DNA of 64,000 nucleotides from Deltaproteobacteria bacterium (GTDB lineage: Bacteria; Myxococcota_A; UBA9042; PHBI01): assembly GCA_020632715.1 (NCBI GenBank), contig JACKFA010000003.1, positions 124,001-188,000 on the forward strand, in the 5' to 3' direction. Under the pieces are notes generated by a model that ran no database searches, was not told the origin of the DNA, and saw only the letters and a program-made list of their open reading frames with translations. This document shows, piece by piece, positions 12,001-16,825 of this stretch (positions are counted from its first letter, which is position 1; every line of letters starts with the position of its first letter). The position numbers and the translations under genes were made by a program.

Positions 12001-12087
12001 GGCGTCGGCGTCGTCGCCGGCGCAGCCGACGGCGAGAAGCGCGCACAGGGAGAGGGGCGCCCACACGGACGTCGAAGCGAAGCGCAT
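1..12087 (-). CDS. Giant modular surface lipoprotein (3' end outside window)
   Basis: At least 4029 codons are open from the ATG at 12087 to the window edge, with no stop seen. GAGGAG lies just upstream. Residues 1-22 form a lipoprotein signal ending in AVGC (lipidated Cys22). Around residues 335-350 is a MopE-type metal-binding motif (CNGRDDNCDGQIDEG). At about 370-442 are Asp-rich thrombospondin-3-like repeats (DMDGDGVANGKDNCP). At about 470-507 is a Myxococcus cysteine-repeat/DUF4215 motif (CDDGNDLSGDGC). About 610-690 is almost pure Gly/Ser/Tyr. Around 990-1085 is an invasin-type Ig-like domain. The rest is six modules of roughly 480-550 residues, each with GGSHGG-like, GGGGR and DSTP-like landmarks. 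Families with these motifs are calcium- or metal-binding cell-surface proteins, so an adhesin or matrix role is inferred. The substrate is unknown. Confidence 0.85.
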   Translation of the reverse strand, partial: MRFASTSVWAPLSLCALLAVGCAGDDADAPTGAPGSVAIDIAPLTLQKAAGASWRLVVESRVGEGYEAVIDRTIGSDGERGSATFVAPCVAGESRATVTLLGVTDEDGAAIDVLIPPPATKPFTCVANGDTPLTFDITVMAAAHQGFFDVSVDYEDVFCSAKIDCSPAFLQDPETGVRGPTLITGLTCTAGPSTSGESTYLGLGQAYLCCANGNRVECTLLEGTPRAGVVTTKKYEGTNEVIDGRFLNTAWLLDTDYLASHASACTFSAMAYVNTAPEGETPATTYVEGHPAFHWYAEIDASASCTTALLDAGYSAVPPNGTADCSPLPDVGPDQPETCNGRDDNCDGQIDEGFVPGVDCVAGVDADCPCVPPDADDDGIPDVVDNCPERANLAQGDIDEDGVGDACDDDMDGDGVANGKDNCPGVANASQADANFDGVGDACVGLGSSCGDGVVQLGEQCDEGIFNSDFNSGACRSNCLWGYCGDAVTDPPEACDDGNDLSGDGCEPTCELAPLGGSTPPQARLLFGTGSGGSGGGSAQSVYNGWESDGFEATAATAAYPVPQACVHETAPGQPIDAKLTSTVFDVSGFDTTATISFTAAVTPSTAKGLNPAVSDGTGGVGSGGAGGGFGGASGTGGAWYGGNGGGGGGYGSGSGSGTGGGYGGYYAGGSSSSGTLAGYTSGNAGVGGGGGAFTGTGYPGSQVTTYVECTYDGGATWHIVEAVPGYWQGSQSFRIPLYDPTVPGAVPGPGFQVRLRCEGTSGDQGFYLGVSDFQLVKGDANVGPSLSPRPSELVLQRGETRVVDFQLSDPDGAPGPLGFLFQGPDFATFQDLGGGLGRLTLAPRADQPYGWYSARLQYSDGAIVGSQWVNLVVPAPPPPPTKCVKIRSAPDGGGVEVGALTLTKGASTTLYAAAYSDAACTAYIGETNVYWRHDGTLPETTVGPFAVYYYTARVAGVAGTITTEHPDPSVVNDVTGTLTLTKAPPGPLDPTRALVAASPAAIPADGATVTTLTVTLTDDRGQTITDAGHTVVFAAPTSGTLLGAVSQNADGTWSQALRAPATVGSATITATADGQALTASATVLFTENRDTAVLAETTDGKITCADVAGLAGRDLIVSTPITVDIDPAVAGCEAQLLYLQNLTVKPTGSLTHTATATTAGTPERVLNLSVANLTIESASASVYGKIDVTGRGYGVNRTFDNSGTGATTTTYQAGSHGGLGGKAPATAFVYDDFRDPRRPGAGSSAVAGGGVVRIAVRSGGAARVDGKILADGSPGTAGGAGGTIALSTPSLTGSGSLSAQGGAATNTNGGGGGGGRIALTGMASASGAFAPEAFGDAVLACGGADTNTSLDQAGGAGSVWFQTTSGSAQGGILVYDACGRIGADRSTPMNVLPQGTYSALTATQVSTTSVPTSAPSRFVGSTVALTPLSTFDGLFDEPAATVTGFGSILLDRDLTARAAASGTYRALTTVGVLQVKNGARVDAVGDLYVLAGSLADPATFTLDGTLEAKRLDLGNANAITVRGKGDLRVTEQIISRNQANFRFPYTIDGGKVTVSVAGMPLGSVTVYNGGSLAGSGGVVHGDAVFDAPNFTANPISGFSFLADLLIKGGSFSADDVSVGGDLSVFGGGFVARYARVGGDVLFDAGATLTLKGTTNGEGLRGLVADGDIVAQGQSAGGVATKLSHQRPNNDSGNVSGSPSALYLAADNVRVVAPAIIDVSGKGWNGPYGPINNTAYIAQSDEGGSHGGRGAASVAGNRPLAYDSATAPTLPGAGGYTSGHYGGGAAIVVATTSIALSSVDANASLTGGGAGGTISLRAGESIRVDGTLTARGGNGNGQNRAGGGGRIAVVAGGSLLGALATDPRAATDASGGVYGATTVTSGGAGTIWLDDGFSLPTLMVDNRPDVGGNPRSGSQATIADGTPYPFQGVGAMSALGAGVSPSVPAEFTATPSFETAPLALGQSFLVLPDNVVRRVVGVESGTGAWLLDAPAAGLTGAGHTWCALLDLAHLDVLGNAQLQHNGCVRVAGSNVGDGTPTSWDLDGGVNVARLDLGPVTSVALTGPVARFDAGAQLGAGGVLGYPFTATLSGRLSAASLLLGTLTATTSETTRPTIDVAGAASLASFTVTGSPQPVELKAGSVTVGDALDQTGGYITAGDVLVKGRTALSGVAVDLTGAWTVTAEASGATGAFSQAGGSFSADALDAAGPVSFTGTPVTLVGHGEGVVSLASITLSGAATIVSHVLHDASLTDRRALRLTAPVVEFLAGASIDVSGRGFRGATSNGYAPLAALRATSSGGSHGGMGASTSLASRAKTYDNLYAPTLAGGGGSYANAHGGGAVIIAATTRATLGAIDASGISGASNYGGGAGGAINVSAPEIVVNGLLSVRGGNSLNTSYLGGGGGMIALLAGSTLTNNVGAGPWDMVVLRGGSYSTTYTAGSGTLFTKVGAADGDLLVDNAGVGGTQTDSTPLPFQWFGASPSAPTAAQYALSAAPAWPPSGYRVDPNVAQPLGAPTPSLDDDATAVVGEHAAATAALPIASGDPSVGWTAGAVGCAYYRFDHLTIRGNAQLTLDGCLRVDDGAYAATDPAVFPVEGGLNVTLIDLNGVDEVAVSGASGRVDLGTQVGHGVSDYPFDLTITGPFTSTTGLTTGDLTASSTTVTVTGDVDVAGALALSNVTLAANAIDVAGTATLIGGASTVDGITAGDDLRFEDGQVVTVRGQGSGLVSTGGDVVFTGASTRGTHSATPSSHGAQRRLYVEGTDVTVANGASLDVSGRGYPAGIGPTSALAASGNKGGSHGGRGAFGATQLASRVDAYDDPTAPTWAGGGGGGSTGGGVLRVVARNDAAIDTARANANATGSGTPTNSAGGAGGAVWVSAVNTLAVGVVEAFGGNGYTASYAGGGGGRVALEAGAFGGALAGATYDAAFDAALDVHGGGTFSGGAAGAGTAFLRSANRYPQGALIIDNENATPATQRDSTPLRGARGTVAGFGDAYVTLASAAPLGLWTAVGWQLTVDADEGTASLGDNTIFTVTGQSGTRLDLDADPSSLAPTGKTWALIYVLDHLEVSGNAQVDAGDALVRVTGGSLASGVPAEWRVDGGFADPALETEGAAAGLVLDVAATTDLVVGGVAPRFDVGTQVLGGVAGAPWRHAQTAGVVELDRLRVQRLDAGDITGSLVDVRALEAVEDLTLTNVSFEATGYGAGLVAGASATLTLAGTSTALHQAHDATGDARALRLAAGTVRVESGAKIDVSRRGFAATQAPTASAAAGANEGGSHCGRGYAASLSARAPAYDDVFAPTLAGGGGGDGGAYGGGVVRIDAATLVDVAGQVLADGQGSSTTGAAGGAIWISAPTIALDGTTGLIAARGGDTANSSYEPGGGGCVALEAATAFAGAPLTGTAPWANLDASGGDQGTIAGGAGTISLRAGGADGDLLVDNKGATGTQDDSTELPWLPVGTITAATGQTLTVSGATLTGPRPNSRQTIRLVATGETPGLGDETLRAVTATAASTLTLDGDAAPFAGQAYASYYRFDRLAIRGNAHLLTGAHVRVDEADFTPPATTWALGGGLVAPYLDLAGVTDLTFTGPNSRFDVPKDADGTTLDPAWNPVDWSGTLRLPELATTSLTASGMALKDVHRLHVTGDLVLTGTSCDDHALTAGSPGCDLIEVTNDVSWTGGVVEAEAIRAGHDMTLTDTQIELHGYATGLPGGVPDGLSAGNALTLAGATFTLTHDAVPATGTVYRANVEAGGDLTLADGATITVSGRGYRGNAAPAASLVGALSVGGSHLGLGGAASPYTARKPTYDAYWAPSLPGAGGGGTANGGAGGGVVRLHAGHDLTLAGDVLANGGAGSNAAGGAGGAILATADHALDLAVTADLAANGGNGAGTNNYAGGGGGIALIAPTLAGEAAGDAPWDRAKAMGGLGGDYAGAGTLFLMSTARDSWGHLVVDNGGQVTTQVDSTPVVFQGQGSWAASGVAYSAGAGATTLTSTTGGFTATLAPVGFLVNPRVGQPVGAVTATLGDDAVFPVAS
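724..8446 (-). repeat. Six tandem Gly-rich protein modules within the giant lipoprotein gene
   Basis: The landmark GGSHGG (or GSHGG, GGSHCG, GGSHLG) recurs near 8438, 6852, 5194, 3699, 2261 and 733, giving units of about 1586, 1658, 1495, 1438 and 1528 bases. In each unit it is followed by a conserved Tyr-Asp, an AP(T/S)LPG/AGG-like Gly run, a GGAGG segment, a GGGGGRIAL-like segment and then a LLVDN...DSTP segment. The copies have diverged strongly in sequence but keep order and spacing. This pattern suggests a repeated beta-helix or beta-roll fold, which is inferred. Confidence 0.8.
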
Positions 12088-12126
12088 CGCGTCTCCTCGG
12101 CCACAGCTCGGCGTATTGCGGGGGAA

Positions 12127-12146
12127 CGAACGGTCACCACCGTTCG
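12127..12146. promoter_or_regulatory. Inverted repeat upstream of the giant lipoprotein gene
   Basis: Perfect 8-bp inverted repeat CGAACGGT-CACC-ACCGTTCG, about 40 bases upstream of the lipoprotein start codon. The CGAACGG core recurs in the hairpin at 12207-12232. The position suits an operator, but no regulator is known. It could also be a simple hairpin. Confidence 0.35.
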
Positions 12147-12206
12147 ATACCGGACGATACATGGAGGGAGGGTGGTCGGGAACGGGGCGGCGAGGTCCGA
12201 TGTAAT

Positions 12207-12232
12207 CCCCGTTCGGCGCGCGGCGAACGGGG
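12207..12232 (-). terminator. Putative terminator hairpin after mnmA
   Basis: Perfect 9-bp inverted repeat (CCCCGTTCG, 8-base loop, CGAACGGGG) starting 8 bases past the mnmA stop on the minus strand. No T-run follows, so intrinsic termination is uncertain. It may serve as a Rho-independent-like pause or a 3' end stabiliser. Confidence 0.4.
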
Positions 12233-12239
12233 CCGTCTG

Positions 12240-13304
12240 CTACGCGATGACGCCGCTCCCGAGGCAGCGATCGCGCTCGCGGTCGTAGAAGACCGCGAAC
12301 TGCCCCGCGGCGAGCCCCTGGTCCGGGGCGTCGAGGGTCACGTCGAGGCCGCCGTCGCCGCGCTCGGAGGCGACGCAGCCCGCCATCGCCGGGCCGTGGC
12401 GGACCTTCGCCGACCCGATCGCCGCGACCGCCGGGCGCCCGTCGAGCCAGTGAACGTCGTTCACGGTGAACGTCGCGCGCCGGTGGGGGCCGACGCGCGT
12501 CTCGTGCGCGACGAGGAGGCGCCGCGCCGCGAGATCCTTCGCGACGACGAACCACGGCCCGCCGCCGAGGCCGAGCCCCTTCCGCTGCCCGATGGTGTGG
12601 TACCAGAGACCGCGGTGCTCGCCGAGGACGACGCCGGTGTCGACGTCCTCGATGGGGCCGGGGGCGTCGCCGAGGTAGGCGCGCACGAAGTCGGGGTAGG
12701 GGATCTTGCCGAGGAAGCAGATCCCCTGGCTGTCGGGGCGTTCGCTCGTCGCGAGCCCGAGGTCGCGCGCGGTCGCGCGCACCGCGGCCTTCGGGAGGTC
12801 GCCCACGGGGCAGACGAGGCGCGCGAGCTGATCCCGGGCGAGCCGCGCGAGGAAGTAGGTCTGGTCCTTCTTCGCGTCCACCGCCCGGCGGAGCACCGGG
12901 GCGCCGTCGGCCTCGCGCCCGATGCGCGCGTAGTGCCCCGTCGCGACGGCGTCGAAGCCGCCGCCGACGGCCTCGACGAAGGCGCCGAGCTTCACGCGGG
13001 CGTTGCAGTGGAGGTCCGGGCTCGGCGTCCTCCCGGCCGCGAGCTCGGCGACCGCCGCCTGCACGACGCGCTCGTGGTACTCGCGCTGGAGCGGCACGAC
13101 CTCGAGCGGCACGCCGAGGCGCTCGCAGACGGCGCGCGCGTAGCGGAGATCCTCCTCCCAGGGGCACTCCCCGAGGAAGGCGAGCTCGTCCTCGAGCCAG
13201 ATCTTCAGGTAGAACGCGACGATCTCGTGCTCGCCGGTCGCGACGAGGCGCGCGAGCGCGACCGAGCTGTCCACCCCACCCGACACCAGCGCCGCGACCT
13301 TCAC
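12240..13304 (-). CDS. mnmA: tRNA-specific 2-thiouridylase MnmA
   Basis: MnmA thiolates U34 of Lys, Glu and Gln tRNAs, using ATP to adenylate the base and a persulfide relay for sulfur. The protein is 354 residues, normal for the family. It has the PP-loop SGGVDSS at 8-14, the first catalytic cysteine in SPDLHCNARVKLGAF (Cys100), ATGHYAR, KDQTYFLARL, the second cysteine in DSQGICFLGK (Cys196) and WYHTIGQRKGLGLGG. The start is a GTG at 13304 with GGAGG nine bases upstream. A longer frame exists upstream but its residues do not match the family. The ECPWEEDLRYARAVCERLGV stretch is a variant I associate with plant organellar MnmA. The giant lipoprotein gene follows on the same strand after 152 bases. 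Confidence 0.95.
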   Translation of the reverse strand: MKVAALVSGGVDSSVALARLVATGEHEIVAFYLKIWLEDELAFLGECPWEEDLRYARAVCERLGVPLEVVPLQREYHERVVQAAVAELAAGRTPSPDLHCNARVKLGAFVEAVGGGFDAVATGHYARIGREADGAPVLRRAVDAKKDQTYFLARLARDQLARLVCPVGDLPKAAVRATARDLGLATSERPDSQGICFLGKIPYPDFVRAYLGDAPGPIEDVDTGVVLGEHRGLWYHTIGQRKGLGLGGGPWFVVAKDLAARRLLVAHETRVGPHRRATFTVNDVHWLDGRPAVAAIGSAKVRHGPAMAGCVASERGDGGLDVTLDAPDQGLAAGQFAVFYDRERDRCLGSGVIA

Positions 13305-13681
13305 GCGTCGGAGCCTCCGGACGATCCTCGAGTTCCCGCGCGCCGACGCCACCCGCGGGAGGGCAGCGCGGGCGCGCTCGCGCATCCTGCCGACAGCGCC
13401 GCCCCGCGACAAGGCGGGCGACCGGGCGCCGGTTACGGCGCGGTCCATCGGGGCTCGGGGTTTTCGGGGGCGCGGCGCCTCTGCTATACACGACGCGAGA
13501 GCCCTCTGAGGGCCTCGCGAGCGCGCCTCGGGCGCGACGCCGAGGCCCGACGTCAGGCGCCCGCCCCGGGGCGCCGCGAGGCGACGCCGCCGCGGCACGG
13601 ACCGCGCGCCGGACTGCCGGCGACCCGGCGAGACAGAGAGCGGCAGGACCCCCACGCGCGAGCCCGGAGCGGAAGACAACG
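13305..13681. other. Gene-free spacer between divergent mnmA and GNAT genes
   Basis: This 377-base stretch holds no credible gene; the frames through it are extremely Arg/Ala/Pro-rich and end in the flanking genes. It contains a candidate plus-strand promoter (13461-13490), followed at once by a 12-bp hairpin (13494-13519: CGCGAG and GCCCTC pairing with GAGGGC and CTCGCG). The remaining leader, about 160 bases, is very GC-rich and can fold further. A structured 5' leader for the acetyltransferase operon is possible. Confidence 0.5.
13461..13490 (+). promoter_or_regulatory. Candidate sigma70-type promoter for the GNAT operon
   Basis: TTTTCG and TATACA are separated by 18 bases. TATACA stands out in otherwise GC-rich sequence. 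It would give a leader of about 185 bases before the ATG at 13682. Only the -10 element is convincing. Confidence 0.35.
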
Positions 13682-14497
13682 ATGACGCGAGCGGCACACA
13701 AGGTCGAGGATCACGCCGTCATCCGCGCCGTCCTCGGCCAGGATCCCGTCGGCGCCGCCTACATGCTCGGCGACCTCGACCCCCACTACAGCGGGTTCTG
13801 CACGTGGTTTCTGAGCGGTCGCCGCGGCGAGCACGACGCCGTGGTGCTCGTCTACACGGGGCTCTCCGCGCCCGTCGTCCTCGCGTGGGGCGATCGCGAC
13901 GGCGTGGGCGCGATCCTCCGCGGCTTCGTCGACCAGCTCCCCGAGCGCGCCCACGTCCACATGGCGCCGGACCACCTCGCGGTCGTCGACAAGTTCTTCG
14001 CCATCGAGCGGCTCCGCCCGATGCTCCGCATGGGGCTCCCGGCGGACGAGCTGCAGCACGTCGCGGCGTCGGCGCCCGGCGGGCCCGAGGTCGTGCAGCT
14101 CGGCCACCGCGACACCGGCGAGATCATGGAGCTCTACCAGCACTATCCGGACAGCTTCTTCGAGCCGAGCCAGCTCTCGACGGGCCACTACTACGGCGTC
14201 CGCGTGGACGGGCGCCTCGCGAGCGTCGCGGGCGTGCACATCTGCAACCGCGTCGACCGCATCGCCGCCCTCGGCAACATCGTGACGCGGCCGGACATGC
14301 GCGGGCGCGGCTTCTCGACCGCCTGCACGGGGCACCTCTGCGAGCGCCTCGTCGACGACGGCTTCGCCCTCCTCGCGCTCAACGTCGAGCGAAAGAACGA
14401 GTCGGCCGTGCGGGTTTACGAGAAGCTCGGCTTCCGGGAGAACAGCGTGTACCTGGAGGGCTTCCTCGAGCGCACGCTCACGCACAAGGTGCTCTGA
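13682..14497 (+). CDS. GNAT-family N-acetyltransferase
   Basis: A 271-residue protein. The C-terminal half (about 140-265) is a GNAT fold with the acetyl-CoA-binding loop in TRPDMRGRGFSTACTGHL and the later family signature NVERKNESAVRVYEKLGF. The N-terminal half, about 130 residues, is probably a second, degenerate GNAT-like domain, as in FR47-like two-domain members. The substrate cannot be told from sequence. ATG at 13682 is preceded by GGAAG six bases upstream. The next gene starts six bases after the stop, so the three plus-strand genes 13682-15699 form one unit. Confidence 0.85.
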   Translation: MTRAAHKVEDHAVIRAVLGQDPVGAAYMLGDLDPHYSGFCTWFLSGRRGEHDAVVLVYTGLSAPVVLAWGDRDGVGAILRGFVDQLPERAHVHMAPDHLAVVDKFFAIERLRPMLRMGLPADELQHVAASAPGGPEVVQLGHRDTGEIMELYQHYPDSFFEPSQLSTGHYYGVRVDGRLASVAGVHICNRVDRIAALGNIVTRPDMRGRGFSTACTGHLCERLVDDGFALLALNVERKNESAVRVYEKLGFRENSVYLEGFLERTLTHKVL

Positions 14498-14503
14498 CCG
14501 CCG

Positions 14504-15043
14504 ATGCCCTGGCGCCTCCTCCTCACGATCCTCGCCGCCGCGGGGCTCCTCGCGCTCGCCGCGCCGGGGCTCCCCGTCCGCGCCGCCGCCGACGGCGCTC
14601 CCGACGCCCCCGCCGCGCGCGCCATCGTCGTCGACGACGCCGTGACCCTCGTCGTCCCGAGCGCCATGGCGGACGAGGTCGCGCCGCTCCAGGACGGCGC
14701 CCACCTCCTCACCGAGACCGTCGGCGCCGCGACCCTCACGCTCGTCGTCTACACCGGGAAGAAGCCGCCGAGCGCGTACGCGGCGCTCAAGGTCCACACC
14801 GACGAGCTCGAGAAGGCGACCGGCGCCGACGGGGCCGTGAAGCGCCTCAAGCTGCCCTTCCTCGGCGGGCGGCGGGCGGCGCGCGAGCTCGTCTACACGG
14901 CGCGCGGTGCGGAGCACGTGGCGCGCGTCGTCGCGCACCACGGCAAGGGCTGGACGGTCGTCCTCACGACGAGCGCGCCGGTCGACGATCACGACGCCGA
15001 CGCCGAGGTCACGCGGCGGACGGCCCTCATCGAGGTGCGGTGA
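14504..15043 (+). CDS. Secreted protein of unknown function
   Basis: 179 residues with a clear Sec signal peptide (hydrophobic LLLTILAAAGLLALAAPG core, cleavage probably after about residue 27). The mature part is a small alpha/beta-looking domain without recognisable motifs; DcrB-like folds are one possibility, not shown. It starts 6 bases after the acetyltransferase gene and its stop overlaps the next GTG start, so it is co-transcribed with an acetyltransferase and a membrane protein. Periplasmic location is inferred. Confidence 0.7.
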   Translation: MPWRLLLTILAAAGLLALAAPGLPVRAAADGAPDAPAARAIVVDDAVTLVVPSAMADEVAPLQDGAHLLTETVGAATLTLVVYTGKKPPSAYAALKVHTDELEKATGADGAVKRLKLPFLGGRRAARELVYTARGAEHVARVVAHHGKGWTVVLTTSAPVDDHDADAEVTRRTALIEVR

Positions 15044-15699
15044 GCCCGCGGCGCGCCGGGGCCTGGCTCCTCGAGGCCCTGCTCGCGAGCGCGTTCACGT
15101 TCGTGGTCGGGCTCGCGCTCGGCTACGTGTCGCGCGGCTTCTTCGTCGTCGGGCTCCTCGAGGTCGGGCTCGGGCTCGCGGCGGGCGCGGGGGTCGCCGT
15201 GCTCGCGCTCACGACCGGCGGGCCGTGGCGGGCGCCGGCGCGTGCAGCGGCCGTCGTGGCCGTGCTCGTCGGCTTCGCGGCGTTCCAGTTCACCGAGGAC
15301 CAGCGCTTCCAGGACCTCTTCGGCGAGCACGTCGCCGAGCAGCGCGCCGTCGGGGACGCCCTCCCGCCCGAGCTCCTCGACGAGGAGGCCGTGAAGCTCC
15401 TCGCGAAGTCCGCCGGCGAGCAGCTCGCGCGGCAGGTGCGGCGCGACACCGGCCACGACGGCTTCGTCGGGCGCTTCCTCTACCGCGCGAAGCGCGGGAT
15501 CCGCCTCATCGGGCCGATGGACTCGGGGCGCGGCCTCGCGGTCGGGCTCGAGCTCTCGCTCGCGTGGATGGTGGTCGAGCTCGCGCTCGCGGGGCTCGTC
15601 GCGCACGCGGTCATCCGGCGCGTCGAGCGGCGCCTCACCGCGGTGGCGGCTGCGTCGCCGGGGGACGAGGCGGCAGAGGAGCCGCCCGTCGCTACATGA
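15040..15699 (+). CDS. Multi-pass membrane protein of unknown function
   Basis: 219 residues from a GTG that overlaps the previous stop (GTGA). Hydrophobic segments lie at about 8-30, 33-55 and 62-80, with a soluble stretch of about 75 residues and another membrane segment near 165-190. The soluble part is rich in Glu/Asp/Arg with no catalytic motif seen. The last 8 bases overlap the 3' end of the convergent pseudokinase gene. I do not recognise the family. Confidence 0.7.
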   Translation: MSPRRAGAWLLEALLASAFTFVVGLALGYVSRGFFVVGLLEVGLGLAAGAGVAVLALTTGGPWRAPARAAAVVAVLVGFAAFQFTEDQRFQDLFGEHVAEQRAVGDALPPELLDEEAVKLLAKSAGEQLARQVRRDTGHDGFVGRFLYRAKRGIRLIGPMDSGRGLAVGLELSLAWMVVELALAGLVAHAVIRRVERRLTAVAAASPGDEAAEEPPVAT

Positions 15700-16660
15700 T
15701 CTCGAGGATCAGCGCCACGAGCACCAGCGCCGCGCAGAGGGCGCCCACCCAGCGCGCCTGACGGAGCGCGAGCGAGACGTCCTCCGGCGAGGCCGGTGAC
15801 GCCGTCCGCGACGCCGCCCCCGCGCCGCTCCGGGAGGCGGTCCGCCAGGGCGCCGGGCGCTCGCCCTCGTCGCCGCCGCGTCCGCGTCCGCCTGCGTGTC
15901 CGCGTCCGTGTCCGTGCCCGCGTGGGCCGCTCTCGCGCAGCTCGTGGGCCGCCTCTCGCTTCTTCAGCGCCCGCTTCACCGCGCGCCCGAGGGCGCGGCG
16001 GCCGTCGCCGGTCGCGCCGAGGGGCAGGGCCTCGAGCACGGCCACGGGGGAGGCGTAGACGTCGCTCCCGTCCTGGAGGCCGTCGAGCCAGGTGTCGAGC
16101 GCCGGCGCGCCGTCGGGGATGACCTGCTGCGCGAGCCGCGCGAGGGCGAGGAAGTCCGCCTGCGGCTCGCCCGGGGCGCCGAAGCCCACGACGCGCACGT
16201 CGCCGTCGCCGTCGAGGAGCACCGACCCCGCGTCGAGGCGCCCGTGGACGAGCGGCGGGCTCGCCTCGTGCGCCGTGACGAGCGCCTTCAGCACCCCGTG
16301 GAGGAGCGTCGTGGCGGCGGCCTCAGAGAAGCGCGCCTTGCCCTTCTTCGGGAAGAGGGCGTCGAGCGGCACGCCGTCGACCCGCTCGAGGAGCGCGTAG
16401 GGGCGGCCCTCGAGGTGCCCCGTCTCGTAGGTGCCGACGACCGCGTCGCCCACGAGCGCCGCCCCCGCCTCGGCCCGCTCCTCGAACGCGCGCAGCGCCT
16501 CGGCGTCGCCCTTGAGCGACGGCCGCAGGATCCGGAGGGCGTAGCTCGTCGCGACGGCGCCGGCGCCCTCGCGCTCCGCGTGGTACACGACGGCGCGCTC
16601 GCCTTCACCGACGACGCCGAGCAGACGGAAGGGCCCGAGCCCCTGGAGCTCCCCACGCAT
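15692..16660 (-). CDS. Tail-anchored protein kinase-like pseudokinase
   Basis: 322 residues. The N-terminal half resembles a bacterial Ser/Thr (PknB-type) kinase: a Gly-rich loop (GEGERAVVY, about 18-26), YALRILRP where the VAIK lysine is Arg43, then LVHGRLDAGSVLLDGDG in place of HRDLKPxN, and VRVVGFGAPG in place of DFG. All three catalytic positions (K, HRD Asp, DFG Asp) are thus altered, and the C-lobe is shortened. A low-complexity Gly/His/Arg linker (about 240-290) leads to one terminal hydrophobic helix ending at the C-terminus, predicting a tail-anchored cytoplasmic protein. A binding or scaffolding role is inferred. ATG at 16660 follows AAGGGG. It is divergent from the liu operon. Confidence 0.75.
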   Translation of the reverse strand: MRGELQGLGPFRLLGVVGEGERAVVYHAEREGAGAVATSYALRILRPSLKGDAEALRAFEERAEAGAALVGDAVVGTYETGHLEGRPYALLERVDGVPLDALFPKKGKARFSEAAATTLLHGVLKALVTAHEASPPLVHGRLDAGSVLLDGDGDVRVVGFGAPGEPQADFLALARLAQQVIPDGAPALDTWLDGLQDGSDVYASPVAVLEALPLGATGDGRRALGRAVKRALKKREAAHELRESGPRGHGHGRGHAGGRGRGGDEGERPAPWRTASRSGAGAASRTASPASPEDVSLALRQARWVGALCAALVLVALILEIM

Positions 16661-16785
16661 CGTCGCCCCTTGTCGGGTCGCGCGGGAGGACCGTCAAGTT
16701 TCCCGGCCCCCGGGCGCGCCCCCGGCGGTGGCCGGATCGCGGCCCGGCGGCGGGTTCACCGCGCGGCGAGCGGTCGGCGCGGTGG

Positions 16786-16814
16786 TTGCCCCGGCGCGGA
16801 CCTTCTTGGTAGAA
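16786..16814 (+). promoter_or_regulatory. Candidate promoter of the liu operon
   Basis: TTGCCC and GTAGAA separated by 17 bases, ending 11 bases before the liuB ATG. Transcription from it would give a very short or leaderless mRNA, which fits the lack of a good Shine-Dalgarno sequence before that ATG. Confidence 0.35.
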
Positions 16815-16825
16815 GCGCCGGCACG

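Noticed and set aside
3289..12288. An open frame of 2999 codons on the plus strand
   Set aside because: It lies opposite the giant lipoprotein gene. Its product is nearly all Arg, Ala, Val, Asp and Gly with no domain, whereas the minus-strand frame has a signal peptide, conserved motifs and a good ribosome site. High GC explains the long antisense frame.
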